From NCBI GenBank assembly GCA_900318375.1, contig ONKG01000042.1, forward strand, positions 1 through 33,895: DNA of 33,895 nt. The letters are read 5' to 3'. Source of the stretch: an uncultured Lachnospiraceae bacterium. GTDB lineage: Bacteria > Bacillota > Clostridia > Lachnospirales > Lachnospiraceae. The position numbers and the translations under genes are program-made. This document shows positions 8,392-15,926 of the stretch, one piece after another. The notes under the pieces were generated by a model. That model ran no database searches. It saw only the letters and a program-made list of their open reading frames with translations, and was not told the origin of the DNA. Numbering within the stretch: the stretch's first letter is position 1; the number at the start of each line of letters is the position of its first letter.

Positions 8392-8994
8392 TTAGATAAA
8401 ATAAAGATTCTCAACCGCTTCACGCCGGATGACCAGGGCCTCCCGCGTTTCGGTTTCTCCCATTGAATAAAAATCCCTGCAGGTATCGTTGAGGACATCC
8501 CGCGGGAGAATGATATTGTGGGAAAAGGGGTGGTCAAAGACCGGCAGAACACCTGCTCTCCGAACCTCATTTCCGCGGTAGTAGGGGTCAAAGGCAAAGA
8601 CTTTATCCCCGCTTTCTTCTGTGACCAGGATGTAGTGGCCGACGTCATGATAAACATGCAGGACAATGGCAGCGCCTGCATGGAGGGCATCCGACAGCCT
8701 GCTTCCGGGGCCGAACCAGACTTCTTCCTTATCCAGGTACATACTTTCCGCAGGCAGAAGACCTGCGAACCGCAGTTCATTCAGCCAGGTTCCGAAATAG
8801 CGCATAGCAGCACCCGTCGTACCGCACATACCGCAGTGCCCGTTCCGGTCGTAGCTGTCCAGTGTACACAGTCCGATATGGCGGACGAGATCCGGCGGGA
8901 TCTCCTCCCTCTCAAACAGATACAGAATCGCGTTGGTCATGGTCGTGGGTCCGCAGTCATACTGTGTGACTTGATACCGAAGCGGAGATTTCAT
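8392..8994 (-). CDS. C39-like cysteine peptidase family protein
   Basis: 200 residues with a papain-like C39 layout: nucleophile in QYDCGPTTM (Cys14), His in VGHYILV (His120) and Asp in FDPYY (Asp136), so the triad is intact. There is no signal peptide, membrane segment or ABC domain, so it is not a classical bacteriocin exporter peptidase. A cluster of extra cysteines (GHCGMCG, about 52-58) is unusual. It sits upstream of the amidotransferase gene on the same strand, about 106 bp away, and probably shares its transcript. The substrate is unknown; cleavage of a peptide or gamma-glutamyl amide is one possibility. The ATG follows AAGGAA. Confidence 0.65.
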   Translation of the reverse strand: MKSPLRYQVTQYDCGPTTMTNAILYLFEREEIPPDLVRHIGLCTLDSYDRNGHCGMCGTTGAAMRYFGTWLNELRFAGLLPAESMYLDKEEVWFGPGSRLSDALHAGAAIVLHVYHDVGHYILVTEESGDKVFAFDPYYRGNEVRRAGVLPVFDHPFSHNIILPRDVLNDTCRDFYSMGETETREALVIRREAVENLYFI

Positions 8995-9310
8995 AGCAGA
9001 TTTTCCTTCATTTTAGCTTGAGACGGGAGAAAGCGGGAGCACAGTTTTCTCGTTGACGCATTTGCATAGCAGATGCTGCCGCTATGTTTGTGGAGCGGGA
9101 CCGTGGACGCAAGGATGAATAAACAGCAAGCCAGGCACCCGCGGCGCGGAGCAGCGCATAGTTTATCCATACATGTCTGCGGGCACCTGCCCATGACCGC
9201 AAGTATGAACTGCCCGTCATTATGTCATTAGAGGAATCATACAACATATCGCCTATCAAATCAATAGGCAAATAGAAAAGGCGTTTCAACCGGCACCTCC
9301 TCAATCTCAA

Positions 9311-9352
9311 ATATTCTTCCGACGATATTCTTCCGGCGATATTCTCCCAACG
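9311..9352. repeat. Three tandem 14-bp units, ATATTCTTCCGACG
   Basis: Units at 9311-9324, 9325-9338 and 9339-9352. The second differs from the first at one position; the third differs at two. Function unknown; the repeat lies in the untranslated stretch upstream of the C39-like gene. Confidence 0.7.
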
Positions 9353-9517
9353 GCCCCGCCCAAAGCATAGCTCACTTTGCTGAAGATCAGGTGAAGATCA
9401 CTGCTCCGGCATCCTGCATGCCGTCAACACGCATATTCCGGGCTGGTATTATGACGGCTTCCTTGGCAAAAATACATTCCTGAAAGATAAATCCTGCAGC
9501 CGAAAACTATGGTCTCG

Positions 9518-9560
9518 AAAAAGAGCTCACCGCCGTTACAGCGATGAGCTCCGTCTTTTT
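9518..9560. terminator. Bidirectional terminator-like hairpin
   Basis: GAGCTCA (9523-9529) pairs with TGAGCTC (9545-9551). A run of A on the left and CTTTTT on the right give T-runs on both strands. Read on the minus strand it would end transcripts from the decarboxylase-cupin gene. Confidence 0.7.
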
Positions 9561-9589
9561 GTCAGCCTCTGAAAAAACGCTTTTTCCTG

Positions 9590-9626
9590 TCCCGGTTCAG
9601 CACTTGCAAGGTCTGCTGCACCGGGA
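9590..9626 (-). terminator. Second hairpin downstream of the decarboxylase-cupin gene
   Basis: TCCCGGTTCAGCA (9590-9602) pairs with TGCTGCACCGGGA (9614-9626), 12 of 13 positions. On the minus strand it is followed within a few bases by GCGTTTTTTC. It probably acts with the hairpin at 9518-9560. Confidence 0.6.
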
Positions 9627-9668
9627 AAGCGGACATCTGCAAGTACACTTGCTGACTGTCCCCTGTAA

Positions 9669-10421
9669 TCATAACTTACTGTAATCTTCCTCATTGACGG
9701 CTTCCAGCCATTCCGTGCCTGCTTCCTCTCCGGCCACTTCCAGCGCAAGGTGAGAGAACCAGGAATCCGGAGCAGCGCCGTGCCAGTGCTTGACTTCTGC
9801 AGGAATGTTGATCACAGTACCGGGCGTCATCTCCACGGGATCCTTGCCCCATTCCTGATAATAGCCTCTTCCGCCGACACAGATCAGCATCTGCCCGCCG
9901 CCGCTCTTTGCGTGATGGATATGCCAGTTGTTTCTGCAGCCCGGCTCGAAGGTTACGTTGAATACCGGAACCTGCTCCGTGGACAAGGGAGCCAGATAGC
10001 TGTTGCCGACAAAGAACTGTCCATAGGGATTGGGATCTCCGATGGGGAAGAAGATGGTATTCTGGAACCTGTCTTTCTCAGTCAATGCAGGTTCCTCCTC
10101 GCTCCAGACTTCTTTTGCCAGACGGAAGACCGCCCAGCCCTTGGGCCAGCCCACATACATGGTCGCGTGAGTGATGATGGCCGCAATCTCTTCCCTGGTA
10201 ACACCGTGTGCCCTGGCGTTCTGCAGATGATAAGCCAGGGAGGAATCAGTGATGCCGGAGGCCATCAGGGATACCACTGTAATGATGCACTTTGTCTTTA
10301 CGTCTATGGCTTCCTCATTCCATACCTCTCCGAAAAGTACATCGTCGTTGAGATGCGCGAACATGGGAGCAAACTCTCCAAGCTGCTTTCTTCCTGCTGT
10401 CTGTACGATTTTTTCACTCAT
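9669..10421 (-). CDS. Carboxymuconolactone decarboxylase-cupin fusion protein
   Basis: 250 residues in two domains. The N-terminal domain (about 15-105) matches the carboxymuconolactone decarboxylase/AhpD fold (TKCIITVVSLMASG, LAYHLQNARAHGVTREEIAA), but there is no CxxC pair, so AhpD-type peroxidase chemistry is unlikely. The C-terminal domain (about 150-245) is a cupin with metal-binding His in WHIHHAKSGGGQ (167, 169, 170) and KHWHG (212, 214). Such fusions are common in anaerobes and usually annotated by domain only. The start ATG follows AGGAGG. Its likely promoter overlaps the inverted-repeat element at 10550-10684. Confidence 0.85.
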   Translation of the reverse strand: MSEKIVQTAGRKQLGEFAPMFAHLNDDVLFGEVWNEEAIDVKTKCIITVVSLMASGITDSSLAYHLQNARAHGVTREEIAAIITHATMYVGWPKGWAVFRLAKEVWSEEEPALTEKDRFQNTIFFPIGDPNPYGQFFVGNSYLAPLSTEQVPVFNVTFEPGCRNNWHIHHAKSGGGQMLICVGGRGYYQEWGKDPVEMTPGTVINIPAEVKHWHGAAPDSWFSHLALEVAGEEAGTEWLEAVNEEDYSKL

Positions 10422-10491
10422 GATTGTCTTCCTCCTTGCTGTCCAATCTACCGGTCATCTGCGGACCTGAAAATGCTTTTCTTTTGCCGAT

Positions 10492-10546
10492 GACGGCTTA
10501 TTCTGCACAAAGCACCCTGCGGCGGATACGCCGCATAGGGGCCGTC
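10492..10546. other. GC-rich stem-loop upstream of the decarboxylase-cupin gene
   Basis: The core hairpin GCGGCG-GATA-CGCCGC is at 10519-10534, extended by CCCT/AGGG. GACGGC (10492-10497) / GCCGTC (10541-10546) can close it from outside. It would lie in the 5' leader of the gene starting at 10421. No T-run follows, so it looks structural rather than a terminator. Confidence 0.45.
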
Positions 10547-10573
10547 TATATTATAATATGATGTTGAGGTCAA
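10545..10573 (-). promoter_or_regulatory. Possible promoter carried by the inverted-repeat element
   Basis: On the minus strand TTGACC (10568-10573), a 17-bp spacer, then TATAGA (10545-10550). The -35 box lies inside the left arm of the element and the -10 at its outer edge, so the element may drive the decarboxylase-cupin gene. Confidence 0.35.
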
Positions 10574-10684
10574 AAGGTGGTTGAGGGAACACCGTCTCGT
10601 CAAGTTGCACAAACGCCTTGGGCACGCTCTCGCTCTGCCCTCGCTGGCAGCGGTAACCTTTTGACCTTTACATCATAATATTAC
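10550..10684. repeat. MITE-like inverted-repeat element, about 135 bp
   Basis: The left arm (10553-10578, ...ATGATGTTGAGGTCAAAAGGT) and right arm (10656-10683, ACCTTTTGACCTTTACATCAT...) are inverted copies with a few mismatches over about 27 bp. They flank a core rich in short CTCG/GCTC palindromes. There is no coding capacity. The right arm ends in the TAA stop of the flavodoxin gene, so the element either inserted at the stop or supplies it. The form fits a non-autonomous miniature element. Confidence 0.7.
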
Positions 10685-11160
10685 AGGACCTCATCCAGCC
10701 AGCTGCGGATCGTAGCTTCATTCGGCCGGTTGATCTGTTTTCCCTTCGCCCACTTCACATGGCCTGTCACGTTCTTGTGCAGGGCTGTATCGCTCCGCCC
10801 GACACCGCTTCCGCCGGAGGTGCAGAACGGAACGATCTTTTTGCCGCTGAAATCATAGCTTTCCAGGAAGGTCTCAATGATCCTGGGCGCAATGCCCCAC
10901 CAGATCGGGAAGCCCACAATTACTGTGTCATAGGATTCCATATCCGAAACGCTGTCTGCAATCTCAGGCCGGGAGGAAGGATCATTCATCTCCACACTGC
11001 TGCGGCTCTTCTTGTTCATCCAGTCCAGGTCAGCAGCCGTATAGGGTTCCCCGGGTATAATCTCATAGAAATCCGCCCCTGCGATCCGGGCGATTTCTTT
11101 TCCGACTTTCTTTGTTACGCCGCTGGCGGAAAATACCGCCACCAAAGTTTTCCTGCTCAT
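10681..11160 (-). CDS. Flavodoxin family protein
   Basis: 159 residues of the flavodoxin fold. The phosphate-binding loop is VFSASGVTKKV near 9-19, followed by VIVGFPIWWGIAPRIIETFL and the FMN-stacking CTSGGSGVG loop. It would carry electrons or act as a quinone/FMN reductase-like protein in the cytoplasm. The start at 11160 follows AAAGGAGATGTAAAAAA. The frame stays open upstream to 11346, but that part overlaps the promoter and operators and is not translated. The neighbouring etfBA genes are also flavin-based. The stop codon lies inside the inverted-repeat element. Confidence 0.88.
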   Translation of the reverse strand: MSRKTLVAVFSASGVTKKVGKEIARIAGADFYEIIPGEPYTAADLDWMNKKSRSSVEMNDPSSRPEIADSVSDMESYDTVIVGFPIWWGIAPRIIETFLESYDFSGKKIVPFCTSGGSGVGRSDTALHKNVTGHVKWAKGKQINRPNEATIRSWLDEVL

Positions 11161-11301
11161 TTTTTTACATCTCCTTTTCCTATAGATGTTATAGATGATT
11201 GTTGTGCTCTGTTTAGTCACCCGGCCGGCAGCCGGATCAGACAACTGTGATTTCTTCCGATGTTCCCCTTCGTATTGATTTTTCTCCATCTTCCTCTTAT
11301 A

Positions 11302-11354
11302 TGCTGACACGTTGTCAGCACGTTTATTATATGTTTGTTCTGACATTGTGTCAA
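11302..11354 (-). promoter_or_regulatory. Consensus promoter with two palindromic operators (flavodoxin gene)
   Basis: On the minus strand the boxes are perfect: TTGACA (11349-11354), 17 bp, TATAAT (11326-11331). One operator, TGACA-N3-TGTCA (11341-11353), overlaps the -35 box. A second, larger palindrome TGCTGACA-N3-TGTCAGCA (11302-11320) covers the expected start of transcription. The operator centres are 36 bp apart. The same half-site at both places implies a dimeric repressor; its gene is not evident next door. Confidence 0.85.
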
Positions 11355-11396
11355 CACCAAAAAATACATGTCCTTCATCTCATCAGCCTCGTCTGA

Positions 11397-11466
11397 ACAA
11401 AAACAGCCCCTGCAGCCTATGGTGTGCATAACACAAAGCACATCCGTATGCTGCAGGGGCGCTGTT
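11397..11466 (-). terminator. Terminator of the etfBA operon
   Basis: A long stem (AACAGC + CCCTGCAGC at 11402-11416 with GCTGCAGGGG + CGCTGTT at 11450-11466, two unpaired bases) followed on the minus strand by TTTTTGTT. It is about 100 bp past the etfA stop and insulates the flavodoxin promoter from readthrough. The interval 11467-11567 shows nothing else. Confidence 0.85.
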
Positions 11467-11567
11467 CTTTTGGGCGGGAAAAACCGCACCTCGCATCTAT
11501 GCCCTTCTCACAAGAGGCACTCTCGGGAAATCAGAGCGGGCAGCTCTGTTTTCACCATATTCTTTCA

Positions 11568-12545
11568 CTATTCCTTCATTTCCTTAATCTTCTTTGTCAG
11601 AGCAGGACAGATCACATTCAGATCCGCAACAATACCGTAATTCGCAATATCAAAGAAGGGGGCATTGGGATCCGTATTCACTGCAACGATAATATCGGAT
11701 TCCTTCATCCCGTTGACGTGGGGAAGGGCGCCGGATATTCCGAAGCCGATGTACAGCTTAGGCGCAACCGTTTTTCCGGTAATACCAATCTGATAATCTT
11801 TTCCGATCCAGCCCTCATCAACAGCCGCCCGGCTTGCGCCGACACTGCCGCCGAGCACAGCTGCCAGTTCATAGAGCTGGCCGAAGCCCTCCGCGCTTCC
11901 GACTCCGCGGCCGCCTGCCACAATGATCTCCGCGTCCTCGATATTGGCTTTTGTCAGTTCATCATCCGGTGTAAATCCTAGGAGCGTGGTGAGCAGAACA
12001 CCTGCCGGCACCTCGACCTCTTCCTCCGTCAGCCGGCCGCTTCTGCCTGGAGCGGGCTCCTGAAGCCTGAAAATACCGGGTTTAAAGGTCCCGATCATGG
12101 GATAAGCCTCAATGCTGATATTGGTATTCAGCCTTCCGTCATAGGAGGGACGAATCCAGAAAACGCCGCTTCCTGTGACAACTACGTCAGTGCATTCACT
12201 TGCGATCCCGGCATGGAGGCGGGCACTGGCTGCTGCGGCAAGATCCCGTCCTTCCGTCGTTGCCCCGATCATCACGATCTTCGGCCCGTATTTTTCCGCA
12301 AGTTTCTCCAGGATATATGCTGCGCTCTCAAAGAAAAATTTCTGCCGCACGATCAGGACCTGGTCTGCTCCGTGCTCAAAGGCTGCTTTTGCCGCCTTTT
12401 CCGGTTCCGGATCGATGATGAGGGCAACAGCCTGTTCCGATGTCCCCTCTGTGAGCGCCTTTGCTTTTTGCATCATTTCAAGGCAGACTCTCTTAGGCAG
12501 GCCGCCGGACAATTCAAAAAATACCCAAATATTCTGATTGCTCAT
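11568..12545 (-). CDS. etfA: Electron transfer flavoprotein alpha subunit
   Basis: 325 residues from ATG 12545, which is preceded by AAAAGGAGAAAGACC; eight upstream codons are open but belong to the leader. The C-terminal FAD-binding domain shows the family pattern: IIVAGGRGVGS, LGGSVGASRAAVDEGWI, QIGITGKTVAPKLYIGFGISGALPH and IIVAVNTDPNAPFF. It binds the beta subunit encoded just upstream and passes electrons between dehydrogenases and acceptors. No acyl-CoA dehydrogenase or FixC-type partner is adjacent, so the redox partner is unknown. Bifurcating function cannot be decided here. Confidence 0.95.
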   Translation of the reverse strand: MSNQNIWVFFELSGGLPKRVCLEMMQKAKALTEGTSEQAVALIIDPEPEKAAKAAFEHGADQVLIVRQKFFFESAAYILEKLAEKYGPKIVMIGATTEGRDLAAAASARLHAGIASECTDVVVTGSGVFWIRPSYDGRLNTNISIEAYPMIGTFKPGIFRLQEPAPGRSGRLTEEEVEVPAGVLLTTLLGFTPDDELTKANIEDAEIIVAGGRGVGSAEGFGQLYELAAVLGGSVGASRAAVDEGWIGKDYQIGITGKTVAPKLYIGFGISGALPHVNGMKESDIIVAVNTDPNAPFFDIANYGIVADLNVICPALTKKIKEMKE

Positions 12546-12565
12546 GGTCTTTCTCCTTTTATACA

Positions 12566-13342
12566 TCAAAAGGCTGCATGCCCCTGCAGAATGTCAACGA
12601 GTTCTGCCGCAGCTGCTTCCGGATCACCGCCCGGAATCATCTGTCCCTTTTCAAGCGCCGGAGGCGGGAACAGACCCACAATACTGGAGGGACTCTTTAT
12701 GCTGTCTTTCGAAATCTGAAGCTTTTCATGATCCATCACTTCAACAACCAGTCTTTTGGAGGCTGTTCTTCCTTTGATGGAAGGCTTTCTGGGTGTATTG
12801 GCTTCCTCTGTCACAGAGCAGACCAGCGGAAATGCCGCGGTCAGTTTCTCGTAGCCCGTTCCTGCCTTGCGGTCGATCGTAAGGCCTGCCTCACCGATTT
12901 CTATCCTGCAGGCATTTGTCAGAATACCATATCCCAGCATCGTGCCGAGCTTGGCAGGAATCTGGCCGGTCACGCCGTCGATCGTACTTGCACCGCAGAA
13001 AACAGCATCATAGGGACCGGTTGCATCAATTGCAGCCTTCAGGATTGTCGCTGTCGCCAGTGTATCTGAACCTGCAAAAACGCTGTCTGTCAGTTGATAA
13101 GCTGCTTTCACGCCAATAGAGGCTGCTTCGCGCAGGATGCTCTCGCTGCTCTCCGGCCCCATAGTCATGGCAGTGACCTCGCCTCCCCTGGCGTCTGCAA
13201 GCGACAGCGCGGCCTCGATCGCATGACGGTCTGCCGGGTTCATCATCTTTCCGACACCGCTTCTGTCAATCGTAAAATACTGACGATTGATCTTGATGTC
13301 GGACACCACCGGAACTTCTTTTAATAATACAAGTATTTTCAT
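12566..13342 (-). CDS. etfB: Electron transfer flavoprotein beta subunit
   Basis: 258 residues: MKILVLLKEVPVVSDIKIN at the start, MNPADRHAIEAALSL, VTAMTMGPESSESILREAASIGV, and the nucleotide-binding DGVTGQIPAKLGTMLGYG. VTEEANTPRKPSIKG matches the conserved recognition-loop region. It is the first gene of a two-gene operon, with a 20-bp gap to etfA. The ATG follows GAAAGAGGGCAAT. A promoter is visible about 150 bp upstream. Confidence 0.95.
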   Translation of the reverse strand: MKILVLLKEVPVVSDIKINRQYFTIDRSGVGKMMNPADRHAIEAALSLADARGGEVTAMTMGPESSESILREAASIGVKAAYQLTDSVFAGSDTLATATILKAAIDATGPYDAVFCGASTIDGVTGQIPAKLGTMLGYGILTNACRIEIGEAGLTIDRKAGTGYEKLTAAFPLVCSVTEEANTPRKPSIKGRTASKRLVVEVMDHEKLQISKDSIKSPSSIVGLFPPPALEKGQMIPGGDPEAAAAELVDILQGHAAF

Positions 13343-13490
13343 ATTGCCCTCTTTCAGCAGAAAACAATTGTTGTACAGACCGGCATGAAATGCGGGCAGA
13401 TTTTATAAGATAAGCGGTGCCGCTCTCCCCTTCAAAAGGCGGGTTGAGCAGCAAACAGGTAACATGCCGTCTGCTGTTGAATCTATATAA

Positions 13491-13519
13491 ATCATAGAAC
13501 AGAATCTCAAAAAGGACAA
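13491..13519 (-). promoter_or_regulatory. Probable etfBA promoter
   Basis: On the minus strand TTGTCC (13514-13519), 17-bp spacer, TATGAT (13491-13496). It gives a leader of about 150 nt. The rest of the 270-bp gap between etfB and the next gene holds only the short hairpin at 13575-13602. Confidence 0.5.
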
Positions 13520-13574
13520 GCAAAAGCCGCTGCCATGAAATGCTCAGGCATCAAAACGTTACTCCCCTATAGAC

Positions 13575-13602
13575 CAGCAAAAACACGAGGCGTTTTTCGC
13601 TG
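13575..13602 (-). terminator. Short terminator-like hairpin after the CPBP frame
   Basis: CAGCAAAAAC (13575-13584) pairs with GTTTTTCGCTG (13592-13602) with one bulge. It is AU-rich and lies immediately downstream of the CPBP stop at 13613. Modest as a terminator. Confidence 0.4.
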
Positions 13603-13612
13603 TAGTATCTTA

Positions 13613-14278
13613 TCACTTTTGATCAGATTGTCTGGCAGTTATCACAATCGCATAGGCAGCTTCCGCTGCAAGCAATACTGCAAACAGGACCAGATGGACA
13701 ACAGAGGAGATCGAGGCCTGCTGCTCAAAAATTCTGCTGGTGTAATCTATGAGAAAATGCACGATGATCACCTGTAAAAGACTTCCGTTTTTGAGATAAA
13801 CAGCCGCCAGGACCAGTCCTATAACAAAAGAATATCCAAACTGGACTAAAACACTGATCATATTCATGCCGACAATATTCGTCAGATGGATCAATGCAAA
13901 AACAGCTGCTGTAACAAACAGACAAAACATGCTGCTCTTCTTATTCTTCCTGAGATTGGAGATAAAGATCCCTCTGAAAATCACTTCCTCAAAAAGGGCC
14001 GGAGCCATTGCCGTAAGAATGCCTTCAGCAAAAAATGGTATGCCTCCGATTTTCATTCCGGAACTGAGATTGTAAAAGATATTCCACGCAGGAAATAGCA
14101 ATGCCGGAAGCACAATCAGCGGGTTTGTGTAAACGCTGCTGCCCCTGAATGCTTTTCGATAAATGAAAAGCAAAGCCGCAGCCACAATAATGCGTCCTGC
14201 TGAAGTCCCCAGATCAGGATGCAGATCAAGCACATTTCCGGCAGCAGAAAAAAGAGCTGCCGCTGCAAATGGATTCTT
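13613..14278 (-). pseudogene. CPBP (CAAX) intramembrane protease, N-terminally truncated
   Basis: The open part codes for about 220 residues. It contains the CPBP glutamate motif (FEEVIFRGIFISNLR), the first His motif (ALIHLTN) and the second (VIIVHFLID), so the catalytic core is complete. Several transmembrane helices are clear. The only start is a GTG at 14233 with no evident ribosome binding site. Membrane-like sequence (NPFAAAALFSAAGN) continues upstream of it to a stop near 14279. There the frame runs into the broken acetyltransferase fragment, so the original N-terminal part has been lost. It could still be expressed through translational coupling, as the frames overlap by 8 bp. CPBP proteins often process or confer immunity to peptides. 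Confidence 0.65.
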
Positions 14279-14423
14279 TCAAAAAAGCCGGTGACGGATG
14301 TACATCTTTGACCCAGGTAATAATAAAACCTCTTTCCTTCATCCGGTCTGTCATGGAGCGATAAAAATCCCTTACTTGTTCATACTGACCTTCTTCTGCC
14401 TTTTTTATGATTAGTCCTGTCAT
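14226..14423 (-). pseudogene. N-terminal fragment of a GNAT acetyltransferase
   Basis: The first 50 codons (MTGLIIKKAEEGQYEQVRDF, then YRSMTDRMKERGFIITWVKDVHPSPAFLKESI) look like the beginning of a GCN5-type acetyltransferase. The remainder runs in the wrong frame through the CPBP sequence and stops at 14226. The acetyl-CoA binding region is missing. The junction near 14275 marks a deletion or recombination that fused two genes. Confidence 0.6.
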
Positions 14424-14559
14424 TCTGTCCCTCTTGATCCATTTCTTTTTATCAGTAAAATGTCAGTTGTAAAAGTTCCCGGTTTTTGTTTTATATCTGC
14501 CATAATGAATGCAGTATGTGTATAATTATAATGCTGTTTTTACAGAAAGGAAGAACAAA

Positions 14560-15018
14560 ATGAGCGAACCATTTTTCTACAATGGGAAGACCGTGCCTAT
14601 GGAAGATTACATTCAGCAGTGCGATTCCTATGAAGATTTTGAGAATAAGTATGTGGATGAATTTCTGAAAGAAGAAAACCGGATAGGATATTATCTCGAG
14701 AAACTTCTGGCCAAGTATGACAGGAAAGATTCTGTTGTTTCCTTTGATGCGCATCTGCACCATTCCTATGTGGGAAATATAGTGCGGGAAAAAAAGAACA
14801 ACCCCTCCCGGAATGCCCTGATCTGCATTTGTTTTGCAATGGGAGCAACAGAGGAAGAGCTGCAATATCTTCTGAAATATGCCGGCCACTCTCCGCTTTA
14901 TGTCCGCAGGAGAAGGGATGTCATCATCTGGTTTGGGATCAAGAAGGGGGAAAGTCTGGAAACAGTTAATGAAAACCTGAAGGCGCGGAACCTGCCGCCG
15001 CTCTACAAGGAAGAGTGA
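14560..15018 (+). CDS. Small helix-turn-helix-like protein of unknown role
   Basis: 152 residues from ATG 14560, preceded by GAAAGGAAGAAC; upstream in-frame codons belong to the leader. The C-terminal half (SRNALICICFAMGATEEELQ and on to about residue 145, including YAGHSPLYVRRRRDVIIWFG) has the spacing of a helical, XRE-like domain found in Firmicute proteins where it replaces a normal DNA-binding module. The N-terminal 75 residues are charged and unrecognised. A TATAAT stands at 14521. It could be a regulator or an adaptor; I cannot say which. Confidence 0.6.
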   Translation: MSEPFFYNGKTVPMEDYIQQCDSYEDFENKYVDEFLKEENRIGYYLEKLLAKYDRKDSVVSFDAHLHHSYVGNIVREKKNNPSRNALICICFAMGATEEELQYLLKYAGHSPLYVRRRRDVIIWFGIKKGESLETVNENLKARNLPPLYKEE

Positions 15019-15104
15019 ATTGCCGCCGCCTGTATAGTCTGCGGCAATTGAAAAGGGGGTGCTGAACAGCTGTTTTTTGCAGCTGATACAGCACCCCCTT
15101 TCAT
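15019..15104. terminator. Double hairpin, strong bidirectional terminator
   Basis: The first hairpin is AATTGCCGC (15019-15027) / GCGGCAATT (15041-15049). The second has an outer stem AAGGGGGTGCTG near 15053-15064 with CAGCACCCCCTT (15089-15100) and an inner CAGCTG / CAGCTG. It separates the convergent genes ending at 15018 and 15141. Confidence 0.85.
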
Positions 15105-15140
15105 TTCTTATCACTCATGCCGGAGCTTTGCAGCAGCTTC

Positions 15141-15893
15141 TTACTGCATCCCCCATCTCTCGAAAATGATCGGAAGGAAATAGTGCATCTGCTTGAACCA
15201 CCAGGGCCAGTCGTGATTGACATCGTATCCCCAGAAATCGCACCATGCGTTGATGCCTTTCTGGCGGAAGACGCTCTCAAGATATCTGAGCGAACGGATG
15301 CCGTCCTCTTCCCATGCGCCCTGACCGACGCAGATGATGATCTGTTTCTTATTATACTCCTCAATATAGGGGTGATCGGGAGACATATTGGTCAGGAAGC
15401 ACTCCGGAGAGTTGTCATACAGGGTCTCGTTCATCCAGCCTTTGAAGAAGACACTGCTGTCATACAGACCGGACAGGGCCAGACATCCGGAGAACAGATC
15501 CGGTCTCCTGAGCACGGTGAGCACAGCGTGATTAGCGCCCAGGCTGCAGCCTGTCGTCATGGGAAGCTTTCCGCCGGTTCTCTCCAGAATGATCGGCATC
15601 GCTTCGTCAACGATATAACGGAAATACAGCTCCTGCTTCCATGCCCTGCGGCCAAAATCCGGGTCACCTTCCGACCAGCTCTCCTTGTCGATCGTATCCA
15701 CGACAAAATACTGGATCTTTCCTGCTTCCAGATAGCCGCTCAGCTCATTGATCATTCCGAACTCTTCATAGTTGTGGCAGAGAGAGTCCTGTGTGGGGAA
15801 GGCCAGGAAAGGAACTCCGTCGTGGCCGTAAATCATAATATGCATGTCTCGGTTCAGGTTCTCACTGTAATGTGTAATCTCTTCCTTGTACAT
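15141..15893 (-). CDS. Putative esterase (alpha/beta hydrolase, EstD family-like)
   Basis: 250 residues. The nucleophile elbow is TGCSLGANHA (Ser117), preceded by a strand-loop pattern typical of esterase D-like proteins. The catalytic His is in VNHDWPWWFKQMHYFLP (His227), and an acidic residue in the QGAWEEDG loop region could complete the triad. There is no signal peptide, so it is cytoplasmic. It resembles proteins annotated as esterases of the S-formylglutathione hydrolase superfamily. The natural ester is unknown. It is transcribed alone; the ATG follows a GAAAGGAGA ribosome binding site. Confidence 0.8.
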   Translation of the reverse strand: MYKEEITHYSENLNRDMHIMIYGHDGVPFLAFPTQDSLCHNYEEFGMINELSGYLEAGKIQYFVVDTIDKESWSEGDPDFGRRAWKQELYFRYIVDEAMPIILERTGGKLPMTTGCSLGANHAVLTVLRRPDLFSGCLALSGLYDSSVFFKGWMNETLYDNSPECFLTNMSPDHPYIEEYNKKQIIICVGQGAWEEDGIRSLRYLESVFRQKGINAWCDFWGYDVNHDWPWWFKQMHYFLPIIFERWGMQ

Positions 15894-15926
15894 TAATAAA
15901 TCTCCTTTCAGAAAAGATATTATTTT

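Larger units (their letters stand above)
8995..9668. other. 674-bp gap without a supported gene
   Basis: It holds the leader of the C39-like gene, an 8-bp hairpin with one G-T pair near 9058-9076 (GCATTTGC / GCAGATGC), a three-unit 14-bp tandem repeat, and two strong hairpins near the right end. Short frames of 70-100 codons on the minus strand (for example 9008-9310) have no ribosome binding site and no recognisable domain. I see no convincing remnant in 9400-9520. Confidence 0.5.

Noticed and set aside
9008-9310. A 100-codon minus-strand frame upstream of the C39-like gene
   Set aside because: Composition and lack of a ribosome binding site or family similarity point to untranslated leader with hairpins.
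9400-9520. Gene remnant in both strands around 9430-9510
   Set aside because: Short protein-like stretches appear in two frames but none matches a family I can name, and frames close quickly.
11161-11346. N-terminal extension of the flavodoxin
   Set aside because: The open frame overlaps the promoter and operators. The ATG at 11160 has the ribosome binding site and the conserved flavodoxin start.
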